Shown: piece after piece, positions 6,216-14,512 of the stretch | Layout: every line of letters starts with the position of its first letter | Numbering within the stretch: the first letter of the stretch is position 1 | DNA from: an uncultured Asticcacaulis sp. | GTDB lineage: Bacteria > Pseudomonadota > Alphaproteobacteria > Caulobacterales > Caulobacteraceae | Length of the DNA stretch: 17,530 nucleotides | Direction of reading: 5' to 3' | Assembly (NCBI GenBank): GCA_946482045.1 | Contig: CAMLPZ010000055.1 | Coordinates: 1 to 17,530, forward strand | Notes under the pieces: model-generated | The model's database searches: none | What the model was told of the DNA's origin: nothing | The model's input: the letters and a program-made list of their open reading frames with translations, nothing else | Translations under genes and position numbers: made by a program

Positions 6216-9200
6216 TGTCCCAGTTTGATTCCTACCAGCACTACCTCTCGCAGCGCCAGGCCCTGATCGACGGCGGCGCCTATGACCCGGCCATGGAACG
6301 TGACGCGTGCGGCGTTGGCGTGGTCTGTTCGATCGACGGCACACCGCGCCGCGATGTGGTCGAACTGGCCGTCAAGGCGCTGAAAGCGCTCTTCCACCGC
6401 GGGGCGGTCGACGCCGACGGCAAGTCGGGGGACGGCGCCGGCATCATGATCAATGTGCCGCAGGATTTCTTCCGCGAGCAGGTTCGCAACATCGGCCATA
6501 GCCCGCGTCCAGGCCCGGTCCTGGTCGGCCAGGTCTTCCTGCCGCGTTCGGACCTTGGCGCCCAGGAAGCCGCGCGTACCATCGTCGAGTCGGAAATCCT
6601 GCGTTCGGGCTTCTACCTCTATGGCTGGCGCCAGCCGCCGGTCGACGTTTCGCAGCTTGGCATGCGCGCCTCGGCGACGCGCCCCGAAATCGAACAGATC
6701 ATGATGGCCGCGCCGGAAGGCCTGTCGGGCGAAGCCCTGGAACGCGCCATGTTCCTGTGCCGCCGCCGCATCGAAAAGCGCGTCGATGAAGCCAACCTTG
6801 ACTGCTATATCTGTTCGTTCTCGGCCAAGACCCTGATCTACAAAGGCATGTTCCGCGCCGAACTGGTCGACGATTTCTATCTGGATCTCAAGGACCCGCG
6901 CATCGTTTCCAGCGTGGCCATCTTCCACCAGCGTTTCTCGACCAACACCTTCCCCGAGTGGCGTCTGGCCCAGCCTTTCCGCATGCTGGCGCACAACGGC
7001 GAGATCAACACCCTGCGCGGCAACGTCAACTGGATGAAGTCGCACGAAATCCGCATGGCGGCCGCGACCTTCGGCGACAATGACCGCGACGTGAAGCCGG
7101 TCATCCAGCCGCGTGGCTCCGACTCAGCCGGCCTCGACAATGTCTACGAGCTGCTGGTCCGCGCCGGCCGTTCGGCGCCCATGGCCAAGGCCCTTCTGAT
7201 CCCCGAAGCCGTCGCCCAGAACACGACCGTGTCCGACGCCCACAAGGCGCTCTACGCCTACTGCAACGCCGTCATGGAGCCGTGGGATGGCCCGGCCGCC
7301 ATCTGCGCCACCGACGGCCGCTGGGTCGTGGCCGGCAAGGACCGCAACGGCCTGCGCCCCTTGCGCGTCGCCGAAACCAATGACGGCCTGCTGATTGTCG
7401 GCTCCGAAGCCGGCATGACCGGCGTCTCCGAAGACCGCATCGCCCGCCGCATCCATATCGCGCCGGGCCGCATGATCGCCGTCGACCTGGAAGAGGGCCG
7501 CCTCTATCACGAAAACGAAGTCATCGACGCCCTGGCGTCGAAGCATGACTACAAGGGCTGGCTGGAAAACATCATCGAGCTGGAACCGCTGATCGCGCCC
7601 GGGCCTGAACCGCGCGTCCTGTACGGCGAAGAGCTGTCGCGCCGCCAGATCGCCGCCGGCTTCACGCTCGAAGACCTCGATACCGTGCTCGACGCGATGG
7701 TCAAGGATGGCAAGGAAGCCATCGGCTCGATGGGCGACGACACGCCTTTGGCCGTGCTGTCGGAACAGTGGCGCCCGCTGGCGCACCATTTCCGCCAGAA
7801 CTTCGCCCAGGTCACTAATCCGCCGATCGATCCGTTGCGCGAAGCCTCGGGCATGAGCTTGCGTACCCGCTTCAAGAACCTCGGCAATATCCTGGCCGAA
7901 GATGAAGCGCAGACCAATGTTTTCGTCCTCGAATCGCCCTTCCTGACGACGCTGATGTACGAGCGGATGATCCGTTTTGACAGCGCCGGCAAGGTCGCGA
8001 CGCTTGATGCTACCTTCACTCTGCCTAAGGATGGTGACGTCGCCGGCAATGGCCTGCGCGGTGCGCTGGAACGCCTGCGTGACGAAGCCGTCGCCGCTGT
8101 CGAGAACGGCGCGTCGATGATCGTCCTGACTGACGAACAGCTTGGGGCTGAGAAGATCGGCGTGCCGATGATCCTGGCCGCCGCCGCCGTCCATTCGCGC
8201 CTGGTGGCCAAGGGCCTGCGTTCGTTCGTTTCGATCGTCGTGCGTTCGTCCGAAGCCATGGACCCGCATGCCTTTGCCGTCCTGGTCGGCGTCGGCGCCA
8301 CGGCCATCAACCCGTACCTGTCGCTGGAACTTCTGCAGGAACGCCTGGCGCAGGGCCGCTATCCGGGCCTGGACGAGCACAAGGCCTTCCTGAACTACAA
8401 GAAGGCCATCGAAGCCGGTCTGATGAAGATACTGGCCAAGAAGGGCATTTCGGTCATTTCGTCCTATCGCGGCGGGTATGAATTCGAGGCGCTCGGCCTG
8501 TCGCGCGCCCTGGTCGCCGAATATTTCCCGGGCGTGACCTCACGTATCTCGGGCATCGGCCTTTCGGGCATCGAGCAAAAGCTATCGGAACTGCACGCCA
8601 AGGCGTTCGCGTCGAAGCGTCCGGTCCCGCACATTGGCGGCTTCTACAAGCTGCGCGCCGCCGGCGAGACCCACTACTATCAGCCGAAGCTGATCCACCT
8701 GCTGCAAGACGCGACGACGCGCGACGACTACGAGACTTTCAAGACCTATTCGGGTTTGATCGCCAAGATGTCGAAGACCGCGCCGACCAGCCCGCGCGAC
8801 CTTTTGGCCATCCAGCCCAAGCAGGCGGCGATCGCCATCGAGGAAGTCGAAAGCGTCAACGAAATCCGCAAGCGTTTCGTCACACCCGGCATGTCGCTGG
8901 GCGCGCTCAGCCCCGAAGCCCACGAGACGCTGAACATCGCCATGAACCGCATCGGCGCCCGTTCGGTGTCGGGTGAAGGCGGTGAGGACCCGGAACGCTA
9001 TCAGCGCCGTCCGAACGGCGACAACCCGAACTCGGCCATCAAGCAGATCGCTTCGGGCCGCTTCGGCGTCACGGCCGAATACCTGAACCAGTGCCAGGAA
9101 ATCGAGATCAAGGTCGCGCAGGGCGCCAAGCCCGGCGAAGGCGGTCAATTGCCGGGCTTCAAGGTCACGGAATTCATCGCCCGCATGCGTCACTCGACGC

Positions 9201-10723
9201 CGGGCGTTGGCCTGATCAGCCCGCCGCCGCACCACGACATCTACTCGATCGAAGACCTGGCGCAGCTCATCTACGATCTGAAGCAGATCAACCCAACCGC
9301 CCGCGTCACCGTCAAGCTGGTGTCGCAATCGGGCATCGGCGCGGTCGCCGCCGGCGTTGCCAAGGCCAAGGCCGATGCCATCCTGGTGTCCGGTCAGGTC
9401 GGCGGCACGGGCGCCTCGCCACTGTCGTCGATCAAGTTCGCCGGCCTGCCATTCGAACTGGGTCTGTCGGAAGCCCATCAGGTACTGACGCTCAACAACC
9501 TGCGCGGTCAGATCCGTCTGCGCGCGGATGGCGGCATGCGCACTGGCCGCGACATCGTCGTGGCGGCCCTGCTGGGCGCCGAAGAGTTCGGTATCGGCAC
9601 GGCCTCGCTGGTTGCCATTGGCTGCCTGATGGTCCGCCAGTGCCAGTCGAATACCTGCCCGGTCGGCGTCTGCGTCCAGGACGAGCGCCTGCGCGCCAAG
9701 TTCACCGGCACGCCGGAAAAGGTCATCAACCTCTTCACCTTCATCGCCACCGAAGTGCGTGAAATCCTGGCATCGCTGGGTCTGCGCACGCTTCAGGAGG
9801 CGGTCGGCCGCACCGACCTGCTCCAGCAGATTTCACGCGGCGGCATCCACCTCGACGACCTCGACCTCAACCCGCTGCTGGTCAAGGTCGAGATGGACGA
9901 AAGTGCCATCATTACCCCGCCGACCGAACGCAATGCCGTGGCCGACACCCTGGACGCCAAGATCGTCCAGGACGCGGCCTACGTGCTTCAGCGCAAGGAA
10001 AAGATGACCCTGACCTACGACGTGCGCAACACCATGCGCGCCATCGGCACGCGGACGTCGTCGCATCTGGTGCGCCAGTTTGGCAATACGCTGGACGAAG
10101 GCCACCTGACCCTCGAACTGCGCGGGTCTGCGGGCCAGTCGCTGGGTGCGTTCGCCGTCAAGGGCTTGACCATAAACCTGATCGGCGAAGCCAACGACTA
10201 CGTCGGCAAGGGCCTGTCGGGCGCGACCATCATCGTCCGTCCGAAGGTCTGGCACGAAGGCCAGGCTTTGGCCGGCAACACCATCCTGTACGGCGCGACC
10301 TCGGGGAAGCTGTTCGTCGCCGGTTCGGTGGGCGAGCGTTTCGCGGTCCGTAACTCGGGCGCGACGACCGTCATCGAAGGCGTCGGCGCGCACGGCTGCG
10401 AATACATGACCGGCGGTAAGGTCGTTATCCTCGGTAAGGTCGGCCAGAACTTCGGCGCTGGCATGACCGGCGGCGTCGCCTATGTCTACGATCCGGATGC
10501 GTGCCTGGCGTCGTGCGTCAATGGCGAAGGTATCACGCTGCGTTCGGTGCCGGACGCCCATGTGGCGGGGCTCAAGGGCCTGATTGCGGAGCACTACGAG
10601 AAGACCCTATCGCCCAAGGCCAAGACCCTGCTGGACGACTGGGACAACAGTCTGAAGGCCTTTGTCGAGATTATGCCAAACGAGATACTGGCGATCCAGC
10701 AGAAGCAGGCCAAGATCGCGTAG
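6215..10723 (+). CDS. gltB: Glutamate synthase large subunit GltB
   Basis: The alpha subunit of GOGAT hydrolyses glutamine, channels the ammonia to 2-oxoglutarate and reduces the imine to glutamate. It has 1502 residues, as expected. Domains in order: a short propeptide ending before the nucleophile Cys32 (RDACGVG); a class II amidotransferase domain with FSTNTFPEW and LAHNGEINTLRGN near 235-270; a central domain; an FMN/2-oxoglutarate barrel with GQVGGTGASPLSS near 1058; the 3Fe-4S ligands Cys1137, Cys1143 and Cys1148 (CLMVRQCQSNTCPVG); and the C-terminal GXGXG beta-helix at about 1300-1440 (GKVGQNFGAGMTGG). The ATG shares one base with the gltD stop, and a GGGAG ribosome site lies inside gltD. 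Transcription probably ends at the strong hairpin at 10848. Confidence 0.98.
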   Translation: MSQFDSYQHYLSQRQALIDGGAYDPAMERDACGVGVVCSIDGTPRRDVVELAVKALKALFHRGAVDADGKSGDGAGIMINVPQDFFREQVRNIGHSPRPGPVLVGQVFLPRSDLGAQEAARTIVESEILRSGFYLYGWRQPPVDVSQLGMRASATRPEIEQIMMAAPEGLSGEALERAMFLCRRRIEKRVDEANLDCYICSFSAKTLIYKGMFRAELVDDFYLDLKDPRIVSSVAIFHQRFSTNTFPEWRLAQPFRMLAHNGEINTLRGNVNWMKSHEIRMAAATFGDNDRDVKPVIQPRGSDSAGLDNVYELLVRAGRSAPMAKALLIPEAVAQNTTVSDAHKALYAYCNAVMEPWDGPAAICATDGRWVVAGKDRNGLRPLRVAETNDGLLIVGSEAGMTGVSEDRIARRIHIAPGRMIAVDLEEGRLYHENEVIDALASKHDYKGWLENIIELEPLIAPGPEPRVLYGEELSRRQIAAGFTLEDLDTVLDAMVKDGKEAIGSMGDDTPLAVLSEQWRPLAHHFRQNFAQVTNPPIDPLREASGMSLRTRFKNLGNILAEDEAQTNVFVLESPFLTTLMYERMIRFDSAGKVATLDATFTLPKDGDVAGNGLRGALERLRDEAVAAVENGASMIVLTDEQLGAEKIGVPMILAAAAVHSRLVAKGLRSFVSIVVRSSEAMDPHAFAVLVGVGATAINPYLSLELLQERLAQGRYPGLDEHKAFLNYKKAIEAGLMKILAKKGISVISSYRGGYEFEALGLSRALVAEYFPGVTSRISGIGLSGIEQKLSELHAKAFASKRPVPHIGGFYKLRAAGETHYYQPKLIHLLQDATTRDDYETFKTYSGLIAKMSKTAPTSPRDLLAIQPKQAAIAIEEVESVNEIRKRFVTPGMSLGALSPEAHETLNIAMNRIGARSVSGEGGEDPERYQRRPNGDNPNSAIKQIASGRFGVTAEYLNQCQEIEIKVAQGAKPGEGGQLPGFKVTEFIARMRHSTPGVGLISPPPHHDIYSIEDLAQLIYDLKQINPTARVTVKLVSQSGIGAVAAGVAKAKADAILVSGQVGGTGASPLSSIKFAGLPFELGLSEAHQVLTLNNLRGQIRLRADGGMRTGRDIVVAALLGAEEFGIGTASLVAIGCLMVRQCQSNTCPVGVCVQDERLRAKFTGTPEKVINLFTFIATEVREILASLGLRTLQEAVGRTDLLQQISRGGIHLDDLDLNPLLVKVEMDESAIITPPTERNAVADTLDAKIVQDAAYVLQRKEKMTLTYDVRNTMRAIGTRTSSHLVRQFGNTLDEGHLTLELRGSAGQSLGAFAVKGLTINLIGEANDYVGKGLSGATIIVRPKVWHEGQALAGNTILYGATSGKLFVAGSVGERFAVRNSGATTVIEGVGAHGCEYMTGGKVVILGKVGQNFGAGMTGGVAYVYDPDACLASCVNGEGITLRSVPDAHVAGLKGLIAEHYEKTLSPKAKTLLDDWDNSLKAFVEIMPNEILAIQQKQAKIA

Positions 10724-10743
10724 CCGCCCGCCCTGATGGGCTG

Positions 10744-10822
10744 GAAATCGCAATCTTGCTGCGATACGATGCTCACGTACTCAAGTACGCTCCGCTTCGT
10801 TTCTTGCTAGCCTACGATTTTC
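10744..10822. repeat. Long imperfect inverted repeat downstream of gltB
   Basis: The centre is CGTACT-CA-AGTACG (10776-10789), and the ends are GAAATCG (10744-10750) and CGATTTTC (10815-10822). Between them the arms match only in patches, such as CTTGC facing GCAAG. The whole unit is about 79 bases and could form a long bulged hairpin. It lies between the gltB stop and the gltB terminator, so it would be part of the 3' end of the message. It may be a dispersed intergenic repeat, but only one copy is in the window. Confidence 0.4.
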
Positions 10823-10847
10823 GCCGCATCATGACGAACGGCGTTAC

Positions 10848-10876
10848 GAAAAGCGGCTCATCGGAGCCGCTTTTTT
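10848..10876 (+). terminator. Intrinsic terminator of the gltDB operon
   Basis: AAGCGGCTC (10851-10859) and GAGCCGCTT (10864-10872) form a perfect 9-bp stem with the loop ATCG. The stem is extended by A-T pairs and runs into six T (10871-10876). It is a textbook rho-independent terminator and the strongest in the window. Confidence 0.92.
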
Positions 10877-10929
10877 GTTGCGGTTAAAAGCGTGATCGAC
10901 TCACGACCGGAACCATATTGCTATCCCCG

Positions 10930-10942
10930 TGACGTCGCGTCA
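10930..10942. promoter_or_regulatory. Short dyad upstream of the LuxR-type regulator gene
   Basis: TGACG-TCG-CGTCA is an inverted repeat with 5-bp arms. It lies directly after GCTATCCC (10920-10927), which resembles a Caulobacter -10 box, and just before the ribosome site. It could be an operator, for example for autoregulation, but arms this short also arise by chance. Confidence 0.2.
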
Positions 10943-10963
10943 TGATTACCAGGGAGGTGATCG

Positions 10964-12046
10964 ATGGGGCAGGCGCTCACGCAGGATCTGATCTACGAAG
11001 CCATTCTCGATGACGAGGCGTTCGCTGAACTGCCGCAGGCCCTGGCCGGTGCCGCCGGTGGCCGGTCGGCACTGCTGCACTGGCGGCATGCCCATGGCGG
11101 CGCCGAGGTTCTGGTCCACAGCCGCTACTTCACCGACGAGATCATGCGCGCCTACGCCGAGCATTATTCCGGCGACGATCTGTGGCTGAGCGCCGGGTTG
11201 GCTTCGGGCATCCGCAACCAGGCCGTCGCCATGAATACGCTGGTCGCGGACGACGTGTTTGTTCGAAGTGTCATGTACAATGAGTTCATCCGGCCCATGG
11301 ACGATGATACCTTCCGTTGCATGGGGATCATCTTCGACACGCCATTTGGTATCGGCGCACTCGGCATTCAGCGTGGGCGCCATCACGACGTGTTCGACCA
11401 GGACGCGGTAGCGCAAATCAATCAGTACAGTACGGCGCTCAAACGGATGATGGCGGTGCGCGGCGAACTGATGGCGGCGCGGACCGACCGCCATGCCGCA
11501 CGCAGCAGTTTCGACAGCATGGAGCTGGCGATTTTTCAGGTCGATGAAAGCGGCAAGGTGCTGGATGGCAATGCCCAGGCCGACGAACTGTTGCGGGGGG
11601 CCTTGGGCCTGCGCCAGGTGCGGGGGTATCTGCGCGCCGGCGGAGGTGATGCCGAGGTCCTGAAGCGAGCCATTGCGCGGGCGACGGATTCGGCGCCAGA
11701 GGCATCCCTGTTGTCGATCGGCGAGGCACGGCTGAGCGTTACCGTATCGCCGCTTAAGGTGCCGGGAGCGAAACGGAGAGCACTGATCATGGTCAAGCGG
11801 CCGTTCGGGCGGCAGCGCGATCTCGACCGGCATCTGATGCAGTTGTTCGGCCTGTCCAAGGCTGAGGCGCGGATCAGCATCAGTCTGGCCGAAGGTTTGA
11901 GCCCGGCGGACATCGCGGAGCAGCGCCAGGTCGCCGAAGGAACCGTGCGGGTCCAGGTCAAGACGATTATGGCCAAGCTGGGTTGCCGCAGGCAGACGCA
12001 GATCGCAGCGGCGGTACTGTCATTGCCGCCGTTGCGGCTTTCGTGA
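10964..12046 (+). CDS. LuxR-family (C-terminal HTH) transcriptional regulator with PAS-like middle domain
   Basis: This is a DNA-binding regulator of 360 residues. The C-terminal helix-turn-helix covers about 292-350, with LSKAEARISISLAEGLSPAD and VAEGTVRVQVKTIMAKLG. Residues 183-265 (ELAIFQVDESGKVLDGN onward) look like a PAS fold. The N-terminal 170 residues contain VMYNEFIRPMD, a pattern I associate with a broad group of alphaproteobacterial LuxR-type regulators. The acyl-homoserine lactone domain is not recognisable, and no response-regulator receiver domain is present. The signal is therefore unknown. The ribosome site GGGAGGTGA just before the ATG is nearly perfect. The gene stands alone between the gltDB terminator and a bidirectional terminator. 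Nothing in the sequence ties it to gltDB or to the secreted proteins downstream. The family call is firm; the function is open. Confidence 0.88.
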   Translation: MGQALTQDLIYEAILDDEAFAELPQALAGAAGGRSALLHWRHAHGGAEVLVHSRYFTDEIMRAYAEHYSGDDLWLSAGLASGIRNQAVAMNTLVADDVFVRSVMYNEFIRPMDDDTFRCMGIIFDTPFGIGALGIQRGRHHDVFDQDAVAQINQYSTALKRMMAVRGELMAARTDRHAARSSFDSMELAIFQVDESGKVLDGNAQADELLRGALGLRQVRGYLRAGGGDAEVLKRAIARATDSAPEASLLSIGEARLSVTVSPLKVPGAKRRALIMVKRPFGRQRDLDRHLMQLFGLSKAEARISISLAEGLSPADIAEQRQVAEGTVRVQVKTIMAKLGCRRQTQIAAAVLSLPPLRLS

Positions 12047-12080
12047 GTTATGGAGCCGCGGGTCCTAACCCCATAGTAAA

Positions 12081-12116
12081 GAAAAAGGCGGCCCCGGGAG
12101 AGACCGCCTTTCTTTC
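12081..12116. terminator. Bidirectional intrinsic terminator between convergent genes
   Basis: AAAGGCGG (12084-12091) pairs with CCGCCTTT (12104-12111). On the plus strand TTTCTTT follows, ending the regulator transcript. On the minus strand the stem is followed by TTTTTCTTT, suiting the protease-like gene that comes from the other side. Confidence 0.75.
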
Positions 12117-12190
12117 AGCCCGCTGCGTCGAAGTAACGCGCGGACCGAACCAGGAGGCTTTTTTCGTAACCGTTTGAGCGCGCACCGTCA

Positions 12191-12206
12191 TATCCCAAAT
12201 GGGATA
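12191..12206. promoter_or_regulatory. Perfect 16-bp dyad TATCCCA-AA-TGGGATA
   Basis: The arms of 7 bp are perfect, with a 2-base centre. It lies 15 bases beyond the stop codon of the protease-like gene, between convergent genes. It has the look of a repressor operator: TATCC...GGATA half-sites occur for HipB-like XRE regulators, though with a different spacing. No promoter or regulator of that kind is evident here. It could also serve as an RNA hairpin at a 3' end. Confidence 0.3.
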
Positions 12207-12220
12207 AATGCCGCATTTTT

Positions 12221-13066
12221 TCACTGAAATCGCACCTTTCGCGCCCGATAATTCAATGTCACGCGGTAGTCCTTGAGAAACATGGCGCCCAAGGCCGCCT
12301 GAGACTTCAACGGTGACGTGCCGAAGGCTCCATACACAGCCGAAGGATTGTCGCGCCGGATTTTTCCGACGACGACATCAGGCGCGGTTCCGACGCGGAC
12401 GTGTTGCGCGCCGGCATAGCCGTAGCTGGTACGCGGCAGACCCGCCTCGGCATAGGCCTGCAAACCCGCCGCGCGGACGCCGGATGGTGTAATGAGCAGC
12501 TCATACATGCCGCCGCTGTCGATCAGGGCCGACATGCGCCGCCCGGCGATCGTCACCGGGACGGTCGGGATGTTGAAGTCCTCGCCCATAGGCAGGTCGC
12601 AGCCGCAGGGCTCCAGGCGCGTGGTGAACCAGACGCGGTTTCGCGGATAGTCGATAACGATGATGCGGTCCTTCAGAAAGCTGTGGCCGAGTACACCCGC
12701 CAACGGCCGTCCATCCGGCCCCATCATCCCGTCGAGCCGGCTGGCGGCGAAGTCGATGCGCCGTGTGCTGTCACCCACCGTCAGGTCGGCCCTTGTGTTG
12801 AAAAACTCCACCGGCTTGTGGCCAATGCCCGTGCCCCAACCGGCCGCCTTGTCGAGCCTAAGACCCAAGCTGCGCGCATAATCCAGGCTGATGGCCGACG
12901 GTGAAGTGCCGTTGTCGAGATTCATCCACACCGATTCGGCGCCGTTGACCGAAACCTTGAGATAAACAAGGCCATCATGAAAAACAGCGGGCAGTTTGAC
13001 GTCGGCGGCGCGGGCTGGGCTTAGCAGGAAAAGCGCGACGAGCAGGGCGGCAAAAGCATGTTTCAT
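12221..13066 (-). CDS. Secreted retropepsin-like aspartic protease family protein, two lobes, first active-site motif altered
   Basis: The protein has 281 residues with a clear signal peptide (hydrophobic stretch 4-16, probable cut after SPARA at residue 20), so it should act in the periplasm or outside. It shows an internal duplication. Each half has a short aspartate motif, NLDNGTSPSAIS (49-60) and ALIDSGGMYELL (180-191). Each half ends in a matching hydrophobic block, GVLGHSFLKDRIIVIDY (124-140) and ALGAMFLKDYRVTLNY. This is the plan of single-chain retropepsin-like proteins. The second lobe keeps D-S-G, but the first has D-N-G where D-T/S-G is usual, so activity is uncertain. Cys154 and Cys156 lie between the lobes. 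No good ribosome site precedes the ATG. The gene diverges from the lipocalin gene. Confidence 0.72.
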   Translation of the reverse strand: MKHAFAALLVALFLLSPARAADVKLPAVFHDGLVYLKVSVNGAESVWMNLDNGTSPSAISLDYARSLGLRLDKAAGWGTGIGHKPVEFFNTRADLTVGDSTRRIDFAASRLDGMMGPDGRPLAGVLGHSFLKDRIIVIDYPRNRVWFTTRLEPCGCDLPMGEDFNIPTVPVTIAGRRMSALIDSGGMYELLITPSGVRAAGLQAYAEAGLPRTSYGYAGAQHVRVGTAPDVVVGKIRRDNPSAVYGAFGTSPLKSQAALGAMFLKDYRVTLNYRARKVRFQ

Positions 13067-13190
13067 GATGTGAGGCTAAGAGGCCCGGCTGCAAAGGGAC
13101 AATAGGGACGTTACATTGAACGCGCAGGCCAATGATCGCATCCTTATCGCGCGACGTACATGTTCACGCCACCCTATTTGGAGTGTTCCC

Positions 13191-13742
13191 ATGAAGCCGC
13201 GCGATTTCGCCATTCCCGTTGCCCTGTTGTCTGTCGCCGCCGTGGCGGTGACCGCAAATATGGCCACCGCCATGCCGGTCGGCAATACATCCGTACCGCA
13301 ACCGGCCAAGCCGGTCGAGCTTAAGTCATATCTCGGCAAGTGGTATGAGCTTGCCCGCTATGAGAACCGTTTCGAGAAGGGCTGCGACGGTGTCACTGCT
13401 GAATACAGCCTAGCGGAGGATGGACAGGTCAATATCCTCAACACCTGCGGCCAGCGCGATGGCAAGCCGGGTAAGTCGTCCAAGGGGAAGGCCAAGATTG
13501 TCCCCGAGAGCAATAATGCCAAGCTGAAGGTGTCCTTCTTCGGCCCCTTCTATGTCGGCGATTACTGGGTGCTGGACCACGCCGAAGACTACACCTGGTC
13601 GATCGTTGGCGAACCATCTGGCAAGTATCTGTGGATCCTGAGCCGGAACGCCCATCCGTCGCAGGGCTTCCGCGATGAGTTGATCCAACGGGTCGCGGAG
13701 CTTGGCTATGAGACCAAGCTGATCCGCGAGACGAAGCACTAG
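13191..13742 (+). CDS. blc: Bacterial lipocalin (Blc family), secreted
   Basis: Lipocalins are beta-barrels that bind lipids or other hydrophobic molecules; bacterial Blc is linked to membrane lipid handling under stress. The protein has 183 residues. The lipocalin signature GKWYELARYENRFEKGC lies at 49-65 with the invariant Gly49 and Trp51. The second block, FFGPFYVGDYWVLDH (116-130), and YLWILSRNAHPS (146-157) follow. The signal peptide (hydrophobic 7-22) ends near ATA at residue 27 and has no lipobox cysteine, so it is probably a soluble periplasmic form rather than the usual lipoprotein. Cys65 and Cys86 may form a disulfide. ATG 13191 is chosen because GGAG lies seven bases before it; an in-frame TTG at 13116 would add 25 residues that hide the signal peptide. 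The stop is only 11 bases from the convergent cysH end. Confidence 0.92.
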   Translation: MKPRDFAIPVALLSVAAVAVTANMATAMPVGNTSVPQPAKPVELKSYLGKWYELARYENRFEKGCDGVTAEYSLAEDGQVNILNTCGQRDGKPGKSSKGKAKIVPESNNAKLKVSFFGPFYVGDYWVLDHAEDYTWSIVGEPSGKYLWILSRNAHPSQGFRDELIQRVAELGYETKLIRETKH

Positions 13743-13745
13743 GGA

Positions 13746-13771
13746 GGCGGCGGTTAAATCCCGTCGCCGCC
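13746..13771. terminator. GC-rich hairpin at the junction of convergent lipocalin and cysH genes
   Basis: GGCGGCG (13746-13752) pairs with CGCCGCC (13765-13771) around a 12-base loop and overlaps the cysH stop codon. No T-run follows on either strand, so it may be a weak or Rho-assisted terminator serving both genes. Confidence 0.35.
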
Positions 13772-14500
13772 ATAAATCGGATTATGGATGCCGCATTCGA
13801 CCTTTTCGGTTCCGGCCCAACGGCCGGCGCGGGCGTCCTCGCCCTTTTCCACCGGCTTGGTGCAGGTGAAGCAGCCGATCGACGGAAAGCCCTGGTCGAC
13901 CAGCGGATGCGGCGGCAGGTCGTGCTCCGCGAAATAGGCATCGAGGTCTGCTTGCGTCCACTTGGCCAGCGGGTTGACCTTGAAATGGCGGCCGTCCCAT
14001 TCGACGATGGGCAAATTGGCGCGCGTCTTCGACTGGTGGCGCTTGCGGCCTGAAATCCAGGCGCCGTACGTCTCCATGACCTTGTTCAGCGGTCGCACCT
14101 TGCGCAGGTCGCAGCATTGGTCGGGGTTGGTCCGCCACAGCGTGCCCTTGCCATCCTCCTCGGCGGCTTCCTTTTCATCGGCCTTAAGGTTGATGATGTT
14201 GGTCAGGCCCAGACGGCTTGCCAGCTCATCGCGGTATTGCAGCGTCTGGAAGAAGTGCCTGTCGGTATCGAGGAACAGCACTGGCAGGTTGGGGTCGATT
14301 TCCGACACCATGTGCAGCAGCACGGCTGAGTCGGCGCCGAACGACGACGACAGGGTAATGTCGCCGAAGAACTGGTTGCGGATGGCATCGCGCAAAATCT
14401 CTTGCGGCGTCATCTCTTCGTAGCGCGCGCTTAGGTCAGCAGCGCGCTGGCCGTTTTCCGACCTTTGCAGATCGCGGGCGATGTCGATCAGGACCGTCAT
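13754..14500 (-). CDS. cysH: Assimilatory adenylylsulfate (APS) reductase CysH, iron-sulfur type
   Basis: This cytosolic enzyme reduces adenylylsulfate to sulfite and AMP with thioredoxin as electron donor. It has 248 residues. The nucleotide-binding loop is SSSFGADSAVLLH (51-63). Cys129-Cys130 (CCDLRKVRPL) and Cys210/Cys213 (GCFTCTKPV) are the four ligands of the 4Fe-4S cluster that mark APS reductases, as opposed to E. coli-type PAPS reductases. The catalytic Cys236 sits in ECGIH near the end. It is the last visible gene of the sulfur operon, 12 bases after the DUF934 gene, whose stop codon is part of the AAGGA ribosome site used here. Confidence 0.95.
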   Translation of the reverse strand: MTVLIDIARDLQRSENGQRAADLSARYEEMTPQEILRDAIRNQFFGDITLSSSFGADSAVLLHMVSEIDPNLPVLFLDTDRHFFQTLQYRDELASRLGLTNIINLKADEKEAAEEDGKGTLWRTNPDQCCDLRKVRPLNKVMETYGAWISGRKRHQSKTRANLPIVEWDGRHFKVNPLAKWTQADLDAYFAEHDLPPHPLVDQGFPSIGCFTCTKPVEKGEDARAGRWAGTEKVECGIHNPIYGGDGI

Positions 14501-14512
14501 GGTCTTGTATCC

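Noticed and set aside
4725..6344. 539-codon open frame on the minus strand
   Set aside because: It is antisense to gltD, has low-complexity Arg/Asp/Ala/His-rich content and no recognisable motif.
7124..8380. 418-codon and neighbouring long minus frames inside gltB
   Set aside because: They lie wholly within gltB and have the biased composition of reverse-frame shadows.
13116..13190. TTG start for the lipocalin
   Set aside because: It would bury the signal peptide 25 residues in, and the ATG at 13191 has its own GGAG site.
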